A stretch of DNA of 5,262 bases, from positions 4,687 through 9,948 of the forward strand of contig DJMK01000122.1 in the NCBI GenBank assembly GCA_002436485.1, given 5' to 3'. Under the pieces are notes generated by a model. It had not been told where the DNA came from. It ran no database searches and saw only the letters and a list, made by a program, of their open reading frames with translations. Positions 1 to 4,032 of this stretch are shown one piece after another (the first letter of the stretch is position 1; every line of letters begins with the position of its first letter). This DNA is from Proteobacteria bacterium UBA6492. Lineage in GTDB: Bacteria; Pseudomonadota; Gammaproteobacteria; UBA6429; Thiohalophilaceae. Both the position numbers and the translations under genes were made by a program.

Positions 1-1
1 T

Positions 2-199
2 CTGATTCCCGCCATGTTGAGTGAGACACAAGCGGGTCTCAAGGCAGTCATGGATCTTTTTGAGCCCGAGCAACTGCATGCGCTGCTGGAACCAATGCAG
101 GATTTTGTCAGCAAGCTGCCTGACGAGACTCGTCATTCTACCGAGGTAGAACAGCGGCTGGAGCAATTTGAAGCCGTCGTGCAAAAACTGACGAACTAG
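2..199 (+). CDS. C-terminal end of an unidentified protein (5' end outside window)
   Basis: The frame is open from the window edge to a TAG at 197-199. An ATG at 14 would give 61 residues, but no Shine-Dalgarno sequence precedes it and the frame continues upstream, so this is more likely the tail of a longer protein. The visible part is acidic, has no membrane segment or cysteine, and looks helical: heptad-like stretches (L-F-E-P-E-Q-L-H-A-L-L-E-P-M and V-E-Q-R-L-E-Q-F-E-A-V-V-Q-K-L) suggest two amphipathic helices separated by a Pro/Asp/Glu-rich link. I do not recognise the family and assign no function. It converges with bolA, and the two stop codons overlap in the tetranucleotide CTAG (196-199), so neither gene has a terminator between them. 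The coding call is fairly safe; the start is not. Confidence 0.65.
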   Translation: MIPAMLSETQAGLKAVMDLFEPEQLHALLEPMQDFVSKLPDETRHSTEVEQRLEQFEAVVQKLTN

Positions 200-510
200 G
201 CCTTGCTACCCCCCAGGCATGGCGGTGACATGGGAGCATCACCCTTGCTTTCCTTCCACTCCTGTTCCGTATAGGTGTGTAATGCCAGCGCATGGATTTT
301 ACCCTGTAACTCTTCAGCTAGTACCGCGTTGACCATTCGATGGCGAGCCAACAGGTTTTTACCGTCGAAGTCGGGCGAAACCAGCACGACCTTGAAATGA
401 GATTCCGAACCAGGGGGAACGTTATGGTTGGAACTCTCATTGATCACCTCAAGATGCTTCGCATTGATGTTCTGCGCCAGTTTTGTCTCGATATCACTCT
501 GTACAGTCAC
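196..510 (-). CDS. bolA: BolA family transcriptional regulator / glutaredoxin partner
   Basis: This 104-residue protein is a full-length BolA. From about residue 18 it carries the family core H-L-E-V-I-N-E-S-S-N-H-N-V-P, then G-S-E-S-H-F-K-V-V-L-V-S, the helix L-A-R-H-R-M-V-N-A-V-L-A-E-E-L with the conserved histidine, and A-L-A-L-H-T-Y-T. The S-P-P-C-L-G-G-S tail is typical of true BolA rather than the shorter IbaG/YrbA paralogue. BolA proteins bind a [2Fe-2S] cluster together with monothiol glutaredoxins. In enterobacteria they also act as DNA-binding regulators of cell shape, biofilm and stress response. The start is GTG at 510-508, with a GAGGA Shine-Dalgarno at 525-521 and a 10-base spacing; no in-frame ATG or TTG lies between it and the upstream stop. 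It is transcribed divergently from the 593-838 gene and convergently with the gene ending at 199. The family call is near certain; target genes are not visible here. Confidence 0.97.
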   Translation of the reverse strand: MTVQSDIETKLAQNINAKHLEVINESSNHNVPPGSESHFKVVLVSPDFDGKNLLARHRMVNAVLAEELQGKIHALALHTYTEQEWKESKGDAPMSPPCLGGSKA

Positions 511-542
511 CGCAAAAATTTCCTCATTGTTAGTATTACACT

Positions 543-548
543 ATTATA
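543..548 (-). promoter_or_regulatory. Putative -10 element of the bolA promoter
   Basis: On the - strand the bases at 548-543 read TATAAT, a perfect -10 hexamer. This would start transcription near 536 and give a leader of about 26 bases that holds the GAGGA ribosome site at 525-521. The -35 position (about 571-566, GCAGCG) is a poor match, so an activator or an alternative sigma factor may be involved. An imperfect hairpin-like inverted repeat, TAGGG at 558-562 and CCCTA at 571-575, lies over the -35 area and could be an operator or chance. E. coli bolA has a stationary-phase promoter, but this -10 lacks the C at -13 preferred by sigma-S. Confidence 0.45.
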
Positions 549-592
549 CGGGCTAGATAGGGGCCCGCTGCCCTAAATACAAGTAATTCCTT

Positions 593-838
593 ATGACTAT
601 CAGGTTTAATGAGCTTGAAACCCCCGCCTGGGTTAGCTGGCTGGCGCAGGACGCAGACGGTAGCTGGTGGGGTTACGAGGCCGAACCACACCAGAGCCAC
701 AATGGCTGGTATGAAAACGAGGTAGGCCGATGCATCAGGCTGCTACAAGGTGATCCCAATATTGCATGGCAGCAGACCCTGATATTCGTGCCACCGCGGA
801 AACAAGCATCCGCCTTGCCAGAATCCAGCAAAAGTTGA
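593..838 (+). CDS. Conserved-looking tryptophan-rich small protein of unknown function
   Basis: This encodes 81 residues, soluble, with no signal peptide or membrane helix. It is notable for six tryptophans within the first 59 residues (W13, W16, W25, W26, W39, W59) and the segments W-L-A-Q-D-A-D-G-S-W-W-G-Y-E (16-29) and H-N-G-W-Y-E-N-E-V-G-R (36-46). From memory it resembles small uncharacterised gammaproteobacterial proteins with W-x-x-W-[LI]-A-Q-D-x-D-G-x-W-W and G-W-Y-E-N-E-V-G-R blocks; I know no function for them. The aromatic and acidic pattern suggests a compact beta-rich domain that could bind a ligand or protein, which is inference. The ATG at 593 has only a weak ribosome site (AAG at 581-583). 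It is divergent from bolA with an 82-base gap. Its TGA stop (836-838) lies inside the FNR box that serves the next gene, so read-through into the 38-codon gene is possible. Confidence 0.8.
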   Translation: MTIRFNELETPAWVSWLAQDADGSWWGYEAEPHQSHNGWYENEVGRCIRLLQGDPNIAWQQTLIFVPPRKQASALPESSKS

Positions 839-848
839 TCCAGATCAA
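835..848 (+). promoter_or_regulatory. Perfect FNR/Anr box (class II position)
   Basis: The 14 bases TTGATCCAGATCAA match the FNR consensus TTGAT-N4-ATCAA at all ten specified positions. FNR (Anr, EtrA) is a [4Fe-4S] regulator that dimerises and binds DNA when oxygen is absent. The box centre (841.5) lies 41.5 bases upstream of the start point predicted from the -10 hexamer at 871-876 (about 883), the standard geometry for FNR activation by contact with RNA polymerase. The target is the 38-codon membrane protein gene at 911. The left half-site overlaps the stop codon of the preceding gene. Confidence 0.85.
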
Positions 849-870
849 ATCCTGCCGTGTGGCTTGGCCG

Positions 871-876
871 TATCTT
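871..876 (+). promoter_or_regulatory. -10 element of the FNR-dependent promoter
   Basis: TATCTT at 871-876 is a fair -10 hexamer (4 of 6, including the key first T, second A and last T). It puts the start point near 883. No -35 hexamer is visible, because the FNR box occupies that place, as in class II activated promoters. The alternative TTATAT at 875-880 would shift the start by about 4 bases and give a less exact FNR spacing. The resulting leader of about 28 bases contains the GGGAG ribosome site. Confidence 0.65.
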
Positions 877-910
877 ATATTGCATTCTCAAACACAGCGG
901 GAGTCATAAT

Positions 911-1027
911 ATGCATAGTCAGGACCTGAAAGAAGACAAATTAATGGGTGAGCGCGTTGGTATTACTGTGCTGGTGTTAATGGGCTTGATGTTTGCCCTG
1001 ATTTTTCTGGCTAATCTGATTGCTTAG
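911..1027 (+). CDS. 38-residue single-pass membrane protein, probably FNR-regulated
   Basis: A short gene runs from ATG 911 to TAG 1025-1027. A clear ribosome site GGGAG (899-903) lies 7 bases before the ATG, which supports this start over the internal ATG at 944 (residue 12), which has none. Residues 1-15 are polar and charged (D5, K7, E8, D9, K10, E14, R15). Residues 16-38 form one uninterrupted hydrophobic helix (V-G-I-T-V-L-V-L-M-G-L-M-F-A-L-I-F-L-A-N-L-I-A) that ends at the stop. This is the shape of a small inner-membrane protein with its N-terminus probably in the cytoplasm. It lies behind a perfect FNR box and before a strong terminator, so it looks like a single-gene unit switched on at low oxygen. 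Short single-helix proteins are known accessory subunits of terminal oxidases (for example CydX and CcoM), but I see no residue identity to them and assign no function. A chance ORF is unlikely given promoter, ribosome site, helix and terminator together. Confidence 0.78.
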   Translation: MHSQDLKEDKLMGERVGITVLVLMGLMFALIFLANLIA

Positions 1028-1033
1028 GTCAGG

Positions 1034-1076
1034 CAGACTTTTAGTAAATTCGATACTCTCCTTGGATCGAAGTCTG
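1034..1076 (+). other. Interrupted stem-loop in the 3' region of the small membrane protein transcript
   Basis: CAGAC (1034-1038) pairs with GTCTG (1072-1076), and TTCGAT (1049-1054) pairs with ATCGAA (1066-1071). This makes an 11-bp two-part stem with a ten-base one-sided bulge (1039-1048). The 11-base apical loop (1055-1065) is pyrimidine-rich and contains CTCTCCTT, which is complementary to purine-rich ribosome sites. The element begins 7 bases after the stop codon at 1027 and precedes the terminator at 1110, so it would be in the transcript. Function is unknown; possibilities are RNA stabilisation or a base-pairing loop. Confidence 0.45.
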
Positions 1077-1109
1077 TAGTTAATCTTTATTTAGCTTGTT
1101 AATTGCCGT

Positions 1110-1149
1110 AAAAAAAGCCGCTTTGCGTGAGCAGAGCGGCTTCCTTTTT
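1110..1149. terminator. Strong bidirectional intrinsic terminator
   Basis: GCCGCTTTGC (1117-1126) and GCAGAGCGGC (1131-1140) form a 10-bp stem with one G-T pair and a GTGA tetraloop. Two A-T pairs extend it. It is flanked by a seven-A run (1110-1116) and a T-rich run (TTCCTTTTT, 1141-1149). On the + strand it ends the small membrane protein transcript. On the - strand the stem is followed by seven T residues and ends the PilZ gene, whose stop is at 1168. It is the best terminator in the window. Confidence 0.93.
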
Positions 1150-1167
1150 GATTGCAATTTACTCTGG

Positions 1168-1452
1168 TTACTTTTCTTTATAAAAGCGCATACCAAGATA
1201 GAACTGTTTGTCGGCATAGCGACGATGGACTATTTCGCCAATGGTATTGAGTATGTGCGTGCGGCCATTATTACCAATGTTCATGGAGACCCGCAGAATA
1301 TCCCCAACGCTCCTCGGTTGGGTTGACAGAAAACCAATCCCTTCCATTGAAAAGTCCACGCACATTAGCGATTGTTTATCGCCTTCCTGTGTCGTGACCC
1401 TGATGGGCCGCTTGAAAGGAATGCGTCTCTTTTGTCTACGTTCATGCATCAT
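1168..1452 (-). CDS. Single-domain PilZ protein (c-di-GMP receptor)
   Basis: This 94-residue protein is essentially one PilZ domain. The N-terminal arginine cluster E-R-R-Q-K-R-R (R5/R6 to R9/R10, the RxxxR motif) is followed after about 22 residues by D33-F-S35-M-E-G38, the D/N-x-S-x-x-G motif; together these bind cyclic di-GMP. The rest (G-D-I-L-R-V-S-M, G-E-I-V-H-R-R, F-Y-L-G-M-R-F) fits the strands of the PilZ barrel. Both ligand motifs are intact, so binding is expected, in contrast with degenerate type IV pilus PilZ proteins. Stand-alone PilZ proteins pass the c-di-GMP signal to a partner in motility, adhesion or polysaccharide export; no such partner is encoded nearby. The first of two adjacent ATG codons (1452) is used here; starting at the second would remove one residue. 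The ribosome site is weak (purine-rich GGGGTAAGAAA just upstream). The gene is monocistronic, ending at the terminator at 1110-1149. Confidence 0.95.
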   Translation of the reverse strand: MMHERRQKRRIPFKRPIRVTTQEGDKQSLMCVDFSMEGIGFLSTQPRSVGDILRVSMNIGNNGRTHILNTIGEIVHRRYADKQFYLGMRFYKEK

Positions 1453-1529
1453 TGTTTCTTACCCCACGCAAAATGCGCCCCCGACAAACCGGTAAATACT
1501 GTTTTCACAGTTAGCTGTTTTTGTGCCTT

Positions 1530-1535
1530 ATTATA
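1530..1535 (-). promoter_or_regulatory. Putative -10 element of the PilZ gene promoter
   Basis: On the - strand 1535-1530 reads TATAAT within an AT-rich stretch, predicting a start near 1523 and a leader of about 70 bases. No good -35 hexamer lies 16-18 bases upstream. A TG pair occurs just before, but with two bases of spacing rather than the one of an extended -10. The leader includes a short inverted repeat, ACAG-TTAG-CTGT (1507-1518). Confidence 0.4.
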
Positions 1536-1693
1536 TACATATCAAACCGACTCATAGTAATTGTATCCTATTGATTTTACTTTGGTATCTGAAAACTCTG
1601 CCGGATATCCTGCAATTATGACCTCTTATCTGCTCTTTACCGTGAAAGCGCCAATCTCCTACCAATTAGTCGCTCAGCCGGGTGAAAACCTGA

Positions 1694-1714
1694 AATTTAG
1701 CGCGTAATTTAGCG
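1694..1714. repeat. Short direct repeat AATTTAGCG, period 12
   Basis: AATTTAGCG occurs at 1694-1702 and again at 1706-1714, separated by CGT, so the copies are offset by 12 bases, a little over one helical turn. It lies about 60-78 bases upstream of the predicted start point (about 1772) of the 220-aa gene, a possible position for a tandem activator site. With only two 9-base copies, chance cannot be excluded. Confidence 0.35.
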
Positions 1715-1735
1715 ACTGGTTCACACTGGACGGAT

Positions 1736-1765
1736 TCGAGACATACCGACCGAAGCCGCTATACT
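1736..1765 (+). promoter_or_regulatory. Putative promoter with sigma-S-type -10 for the 220-aa gene
   Basis: The -10 hexamer TATACT (1760-1765) is 5 of 6 to consensus and sits within GCTATACTTAG (1758-1768), which matches the sigma-S preferred pattern KCTAYACTTAA at 10 of 11 positions. A partial -35 (TCGAGA, 1736-1741, 4 of 6) lies 18 bases upstream. The start would be near 1772, giving a 24-base leader with GGAG at 1783-1786. That fits translation starting at the ATT at 1796 and not 144 bases further on at TTG 1940. Confidence 0.5.
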
Positions 1766-1795
1766 TAGCAGGAGCCGTTACCGGAGCGAAGTATT

Positions 1796-2458
1796 ATTCG
1801 GTTACTAGACGTACAGCAACGCCTGCATCACATCTACGACATTGGTATATCCCACAATGTCGAGGATTTCATTACCCATAACGCCAAGCTGGTCCGGCAG
1901 CTCAGTCCCGAAGTAAACGACGCTGCGGTTTCGGAAAAATTGCTACTTCAGCAATATGCAGATGGAATTGATATATCCCTGTTTCTCGATCAATCCCTCG
2001 TAAATCAGCTCACGGGTGACGACCCACTGCAACAGCTACACGCAGGCAACATGGCTGAATTTTGCGTGGTGCTCGAGGGCATCAGCCATTTCCTGTATCT
2101 CGTCTGGAATGCCGAGCAGGAACGAAGCATTAGTTGTTTTGAAATGGAGCTTCAGGCAGAGGTTGATAAATATGTGATGGCGATATCGCTGCTAGCTGAG
2201 CAATCCGGCGGCAAGATTCCGCACAACCTGCATCGCAGCCTGTTTGAGAAAATCAGCTATCACTGTCACCTGAATCATACAGAACGGCAACGCTACTACC
2301 TGGCCAACACCTATGCGCGACATTATTGCTACAACCTGCATGAGCACCTGCTTAGTACACCGGATTGTGTTTCCATGACCAGGGAGATTCGTCGCTTTTA
2401 TCGCCTGCTAAACCGGCAAAAAGTTGCACGCATCAAGAATATGCCAGCCCGACATTGA
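1796..2458 (+). CDS. Conserved hypothetical protein, about 220 aa, apparent ATT start
   Basis: The frame is open from 1769 to TGA 2456-2458. The first standard start codon is TTG at 1940 (172 aa), but the 48 codons before it read like genuine protein (R-L-L-D-V-Q-Q-R-L-H-H-I-Y-D-I and H-N-V-E-D-F-I-T-H-N-A). No ATG, GTG or TTG exists there in frame. ATT at 1796, 9 bases after GGAG (1783-1786) and behind a plausible promoter, is the best start; ATT at 1793 is an alternative. The protein is soluble, helical and rich in H, L, E and Q. Its most conserved-looking parts are L-H-A-G-N-M-A-E-F and L-E-G-I-S-H-F-L-Y-L-V-W-N-A (residues about 81-106) and E-L-Q-A-E-V-D-K (118-125). From memory it resembles an uncharacterised gammaproteobacterial family; I know no function. 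An R/K-rich tail follows R-R-F-Y-R-L-L. It converges on the DUF3301 gene with a gap of 17 bases and no terminator. A mutated or misread ATG start is the alternative explanation. Confidence 0.82.
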   Translation: MRLLDVQQRLHHIYDIGISHNVEDFITHNAKLVRQLSPEVNDAAVSEKLLLQQYADGIDISLFLDQSLVNQLTGDDPLQQLHAGNMAEFCVVLEGISHFLYLVWNAEQERSISCFEMELQAEVDKYVMAISLLAEQSGGKIPHNLHRSLFEKISYHCHLNHTERQRYYLANTYARHYCYNLHEHLLSTPDCVSMTREIRRFYRLLNRQKVARIKNMPARH

Positions 2459-2475
2459 GGCATTTCAGCAGCGGG

Positions 2476-2793
2476 TCATTGCGATACGCGATAGGGTTGC
2501 ATGTCGGTATCAATGACGTAGTGATTAAACATATCCACGTGTCCCTGGTAACGCTGTTCACCATCAGTGGCAAACTCAAACACAAAACGTCGATACAGCC
2601 CCAGTTTTTGTTTTCGATACATCACTAGCCGCAGGCGTTGCAGGCAAACCGTATCATCAAGAAATAACAGCCCTGCCTCGTCGCACATACGCTTGCCCCG
2701 ATTACGTGCTATCTCCCTGGCACCTAACCCGTTCCACCAGATTGACAGCACGATACCTGCGAGAATAATCAAAACCCAGCTCATACCGAGCAT
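2476..2793 (-). CDS. DUF3301 family membrane-anchored protein
   Basis: The protein has 105 residues from ATG 2793, or 102 from ATG 2784; neither start has a good ribosome site. An N-terminal membrane helix (W6 to W20) runs straight into W-W-N-G-L-G-A-R-E-I-A-R-N-R-G-K (19-34). This is followed by C-D-E-A-G-L-L-F-L-D-D-T-V-C-L-Q-R-L-R-L and, after a basic stretch, R-R-F-V-F-E-F-A-T-D-G-E-Q-R-Y-Q-G-H-V near the C-terminus. This order is the DUF3301 pattern as I know it from gammaproteobacteria. Its role is not established. The expected form is a single helix in the inner membrane with a small beta-rich domain in the cytoplasm (inference). It follows the four-helix membrane protein gene with 36 bases between them, so the two are probably co-transcribed and may act together in the membrane. 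Confidence 0.87.
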   Translation of the reverse strand: MLGMSWVLIILAGIVLSIWWNGLGAREIARNRGKRMCDEAGLLFLDDTVCLQRLRLVMYRKQKLGLYRRFVFEFATDGEQRYQGHVDMFNHYVIDTDMQPYRVSQ

Positions 2794-2829
2794 TGTAGTA
2801 TGAATGAACAGACATGTGCCTGCCGAAGA

Positions 2830-3408
2830 TCAATAATGTGGTTTGAGCTCTGACCGGTCGAGCGGTTGAATGCCAGGTTGTTGATTTGAGATAAAGAACA
2901 GGATAATGGCCAGCACACATTGCAAGATCGGGAACAACAACTCCCGATACAGCATCAACCAATTGTCATCCAGTTGAGCCATCATCATCAGCCAGCCGCG
3001 GGCGTCCAGCCTGCTTGGCAGGTATACCCCTGAGTATAAAATGATAAACATCAGATAACAGGCTGCTGCAGTGATTGCTGCAATCTTCCAGAAATGATAA
3101 TGAACCAGCGCCAACAGCGAGGCCATGATCCCCATGAACATGACCATGGCAAAAGAGCCCCAGCGCAGCAGCATCCAGTTGTGTAATTCCGCGGGTTTGG
3201 AATAGAAATCGTATATTTCGTCCACCTGTTTTCGCATCAGGCGGAACTTGCTTCCCACGATATCACTGGCTTCCATCATACGGGTGACTTTTTTACCCGT
3301 CTCTACTGCATAGGCCTGTGAAGGTAAGGGAAAAAGATATGCAACGAGTGGCAACCAGGATAACAACAATAAAACTGCAAATGTCCTTGTGTGAAACCAC
3401 TCAGACAT
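2830..3408 (-). CDS. Four-helix integral membrane protein of unknown function
   Basis: The protein has 192 residues with predicted membrane helices at about 10-28, 82-104, 108-130 and 153-174. The first could be read as an uncleaved signal anchor or, with S-Q-A-Y-A (30-34) after it, a cleavable signal peptide. Between helices 1 and 2 is a charged stretch of about 50 residues (T37 to N77) with V-D-E-I-Y-D-F-Y that would lie outside the cytoplasmic membrane. A second polar loop, S-R-L-D-A-R-G-W (132-139) and Q-L-D-D-N-W (145-150), separates helices 3 and 4. The short C-terminal tail is polar. I do not recognise the family. The ATG start at 3408 has only a weak ribosome site (CGAG, 5 bases before). 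The gene is upstream of the DUF3301 gene and in the same direction, probably one operon. I see no confident promoter in the 171 bases upstream. Confidence 0.85.
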   Translation of the reverse strand: MSEWFHTRTFAVLLLLSWLPLVAYLFPLPSQAYAVETGKKVTRMMEASDIVGSKFRLMRKQVDEIYDFYSKPAELHNWMLLRWGSFAMVMFMGIMASLLALVHYHFWKIAAITAAACYLMFIILYSGVYLPSRLDARGWLMMMAQLDDNWLMLYRELLFPILQCVLAIILFFISNQQPGIQPLDRSELKPHY

Positions 3409-3533
3409 GTAACTCGATACCCCCTTTTTTGATGTGTGACAACTACTTATTTAGCGGTACCTAGCGGGAATTTCTGAAGCAAAAAGAATGATCGATATCA
3501 CTGTTTGCGGGGTTGAATTTTGAAAACGAGAAG

Positions 3534-3559
3534 GAATTCGCGCCTCAAGGCCAGAATTC
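3534..3559 (-). terminator. Possible weak terminator / inverted repeat after the lipoprotein gene
   Basis: Two GAATTC hexamers (3534-3539 and 3554-3559) pair with each other, and inside them GCC (3542-3544) pairs with GGC (3549-3551) around a TCAA loop, with a two-base mismatch in between. The element is 20 bases after the lipoprotein stop codon on the - strand. The downstream sequence on that strand is only moderately T-rich (CTTCTCGTTTTC), so termination would be inefficient. It may be a simple stabilising hairpin instead. Confidence 0.35.
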
Positions 3560-3579
3560 ATGCTGCTCCTGCACTGAGG

Positions 3580-4026
3580 TTAACGCAATACAAAATCACC
3601 CGTTTTTTGATATGGAATTGTCAACAGGCCAAAATCAACCTCACCGTTCAGGCGAAATGTGATCTTCTGATGGCTGAGCGCTGAGACAAGGCCATCCAAC
3701 AGCTGCTGGTAACGAATGGTCACTGGTAACTCGAACTCAACCGTTCCGTGAGCAGGAATGTTTTTATCCAGACGCAGCTGGCTGTGAGCAAATTTCTGCT
3801 GGTTCAGGTGCAAATGGTAGGTCAGTGTCTTGACGGGCAGGCTGAAGTCATTGGGATTGCTTAGGCGGACCGTTGATTTCAGCACACCCTGCTGAAGCGA
3901 CACATGCTGAAACGTCGTTTGCGAAAATGCGACAGACGGCTTGTTGATATGTTGCTCGATCAGCTTGCAACCCTGCAACAACAGAACTGGCAACAGCAAC
4001 AAAACTGTAATAACCGGAATACGCAT
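3580..4026 (-). CDS. LEA14/WHy-domain outer-membrane lipoprotein
   Basis: From the ATG at 4026 the product has 148 residues. It begins with a lipoprotein signal peptide: M-R, a hydrophobic run of leucines and valines, then the lipobox L-Q-G-C with the acylated cysteine at position 20. Lysine at +2 predicts the outer membrane. The mature part matches the LEA type 2 (LEA14, WHy) domain: K-P-S-V-A-F, V-S-L-Q-Q-G-V-L-K-S-T-V-R-L-S-N-P-N-D-F (the N-P-N signature of the family), then alternating strands and I-P-A-H-G-T-V-E-F-E-L-P-V-T. Such small periplasmic lipoproteins are common in gammaproteobacteria; desiccation or stress protection is suggested by the family name only. The longer frame back to 4086 is rejected because it runs through the htpG terminator and htpG coding sequence. 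No ribosome site precedes the ATG, while a TATAAT (4038-4033) lies exactly where it would start a leaderless mRNA. TTG directly before the ATG is another possible start. Confidence 0.87.
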   Translation of the reverse strand: MRIPVITVLLLLPVLLLQGCKLIEQHINKPSVAFSQTTFQHVSLQQGVLKSTVRLSNPNDFSLPVKTLTYHLHLNQQKFAHSQLRLDKNIPAHGTVEFELPVTIRYQQLLDGLVSALSHQKITFRLNGEVDFGLLTIPYQKTGDFVLR

Positions 4027-4032
4027 CAAGCA

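Larger units (their letters stand above)
1453..1795. other. Intergenic region between divergent PilZ and 220-aa genes
   Basis: No convincing gene is seen here. The left part holds the leftward promoter of the PilZ gene and the right end holds the rightward promoter at 1736-1765. Between them is a 29-codon frame (ATG 1618 to TAA 1705-1707) without a ribosome site, probably not a gene. There is also a tandem AATTTAGCG repeat (1694-1702 and 1706-1714). The central part (about 1560-1735) has no other structure that I can see and could contain a decayed gene or operator sites. Confidence 0.5.

Noticed and set aside
1530..1544. FNR-like half-site TTGAT-N4-ATATA on the - strand at the PilZ promoter.
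   Set aside because: Only one half-site is good and it overlaps the -10, so it is more simply explained by AT-rich promoter sequence.
1096..1557. Several + strand frames across the PilZ gene and its flank.
   Set aside because: They lie opposite or out of frame with a protein that shows both PilZ motifs, and have no ribosome sites or recognisable features.
1618..1707. 29-codon frame in the intergenic region as a small gene.
   Set aside because: It has no ribosome site and no obvious promoter, and its composition gives no domain, helix or signal. It is kept only as part of the intergenic description.
2794..2832. Possible UGA read-through joining the four-helix protein and the DUF3301 protein, which are in the same frame.
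   Set aside because: Sharing a frame has a one-in-three chance, and the linking codons show no sign of conserved protein. Two separate genes with their own starts are simpler.
3488..3501. FNR-like site ATGATCGATATCAC upstream of the four-helix membrane protein gene.
   Set aside because: The core TGAT-N4-ATCA is present but both outer positions mismatch. At a -41.5 position the expected -10 (3465-3460, - strand) reads GCTAGG, so no promoter fits.
3534..3559. Two GAATTC hexamers as a cloning scar or mobile element end.
   Set aside because: The surrounding sequence matches its neighbours, no duplication flanks it, and two restriction-like hexamers 14 bases apart fit a native hairpin after a gene.
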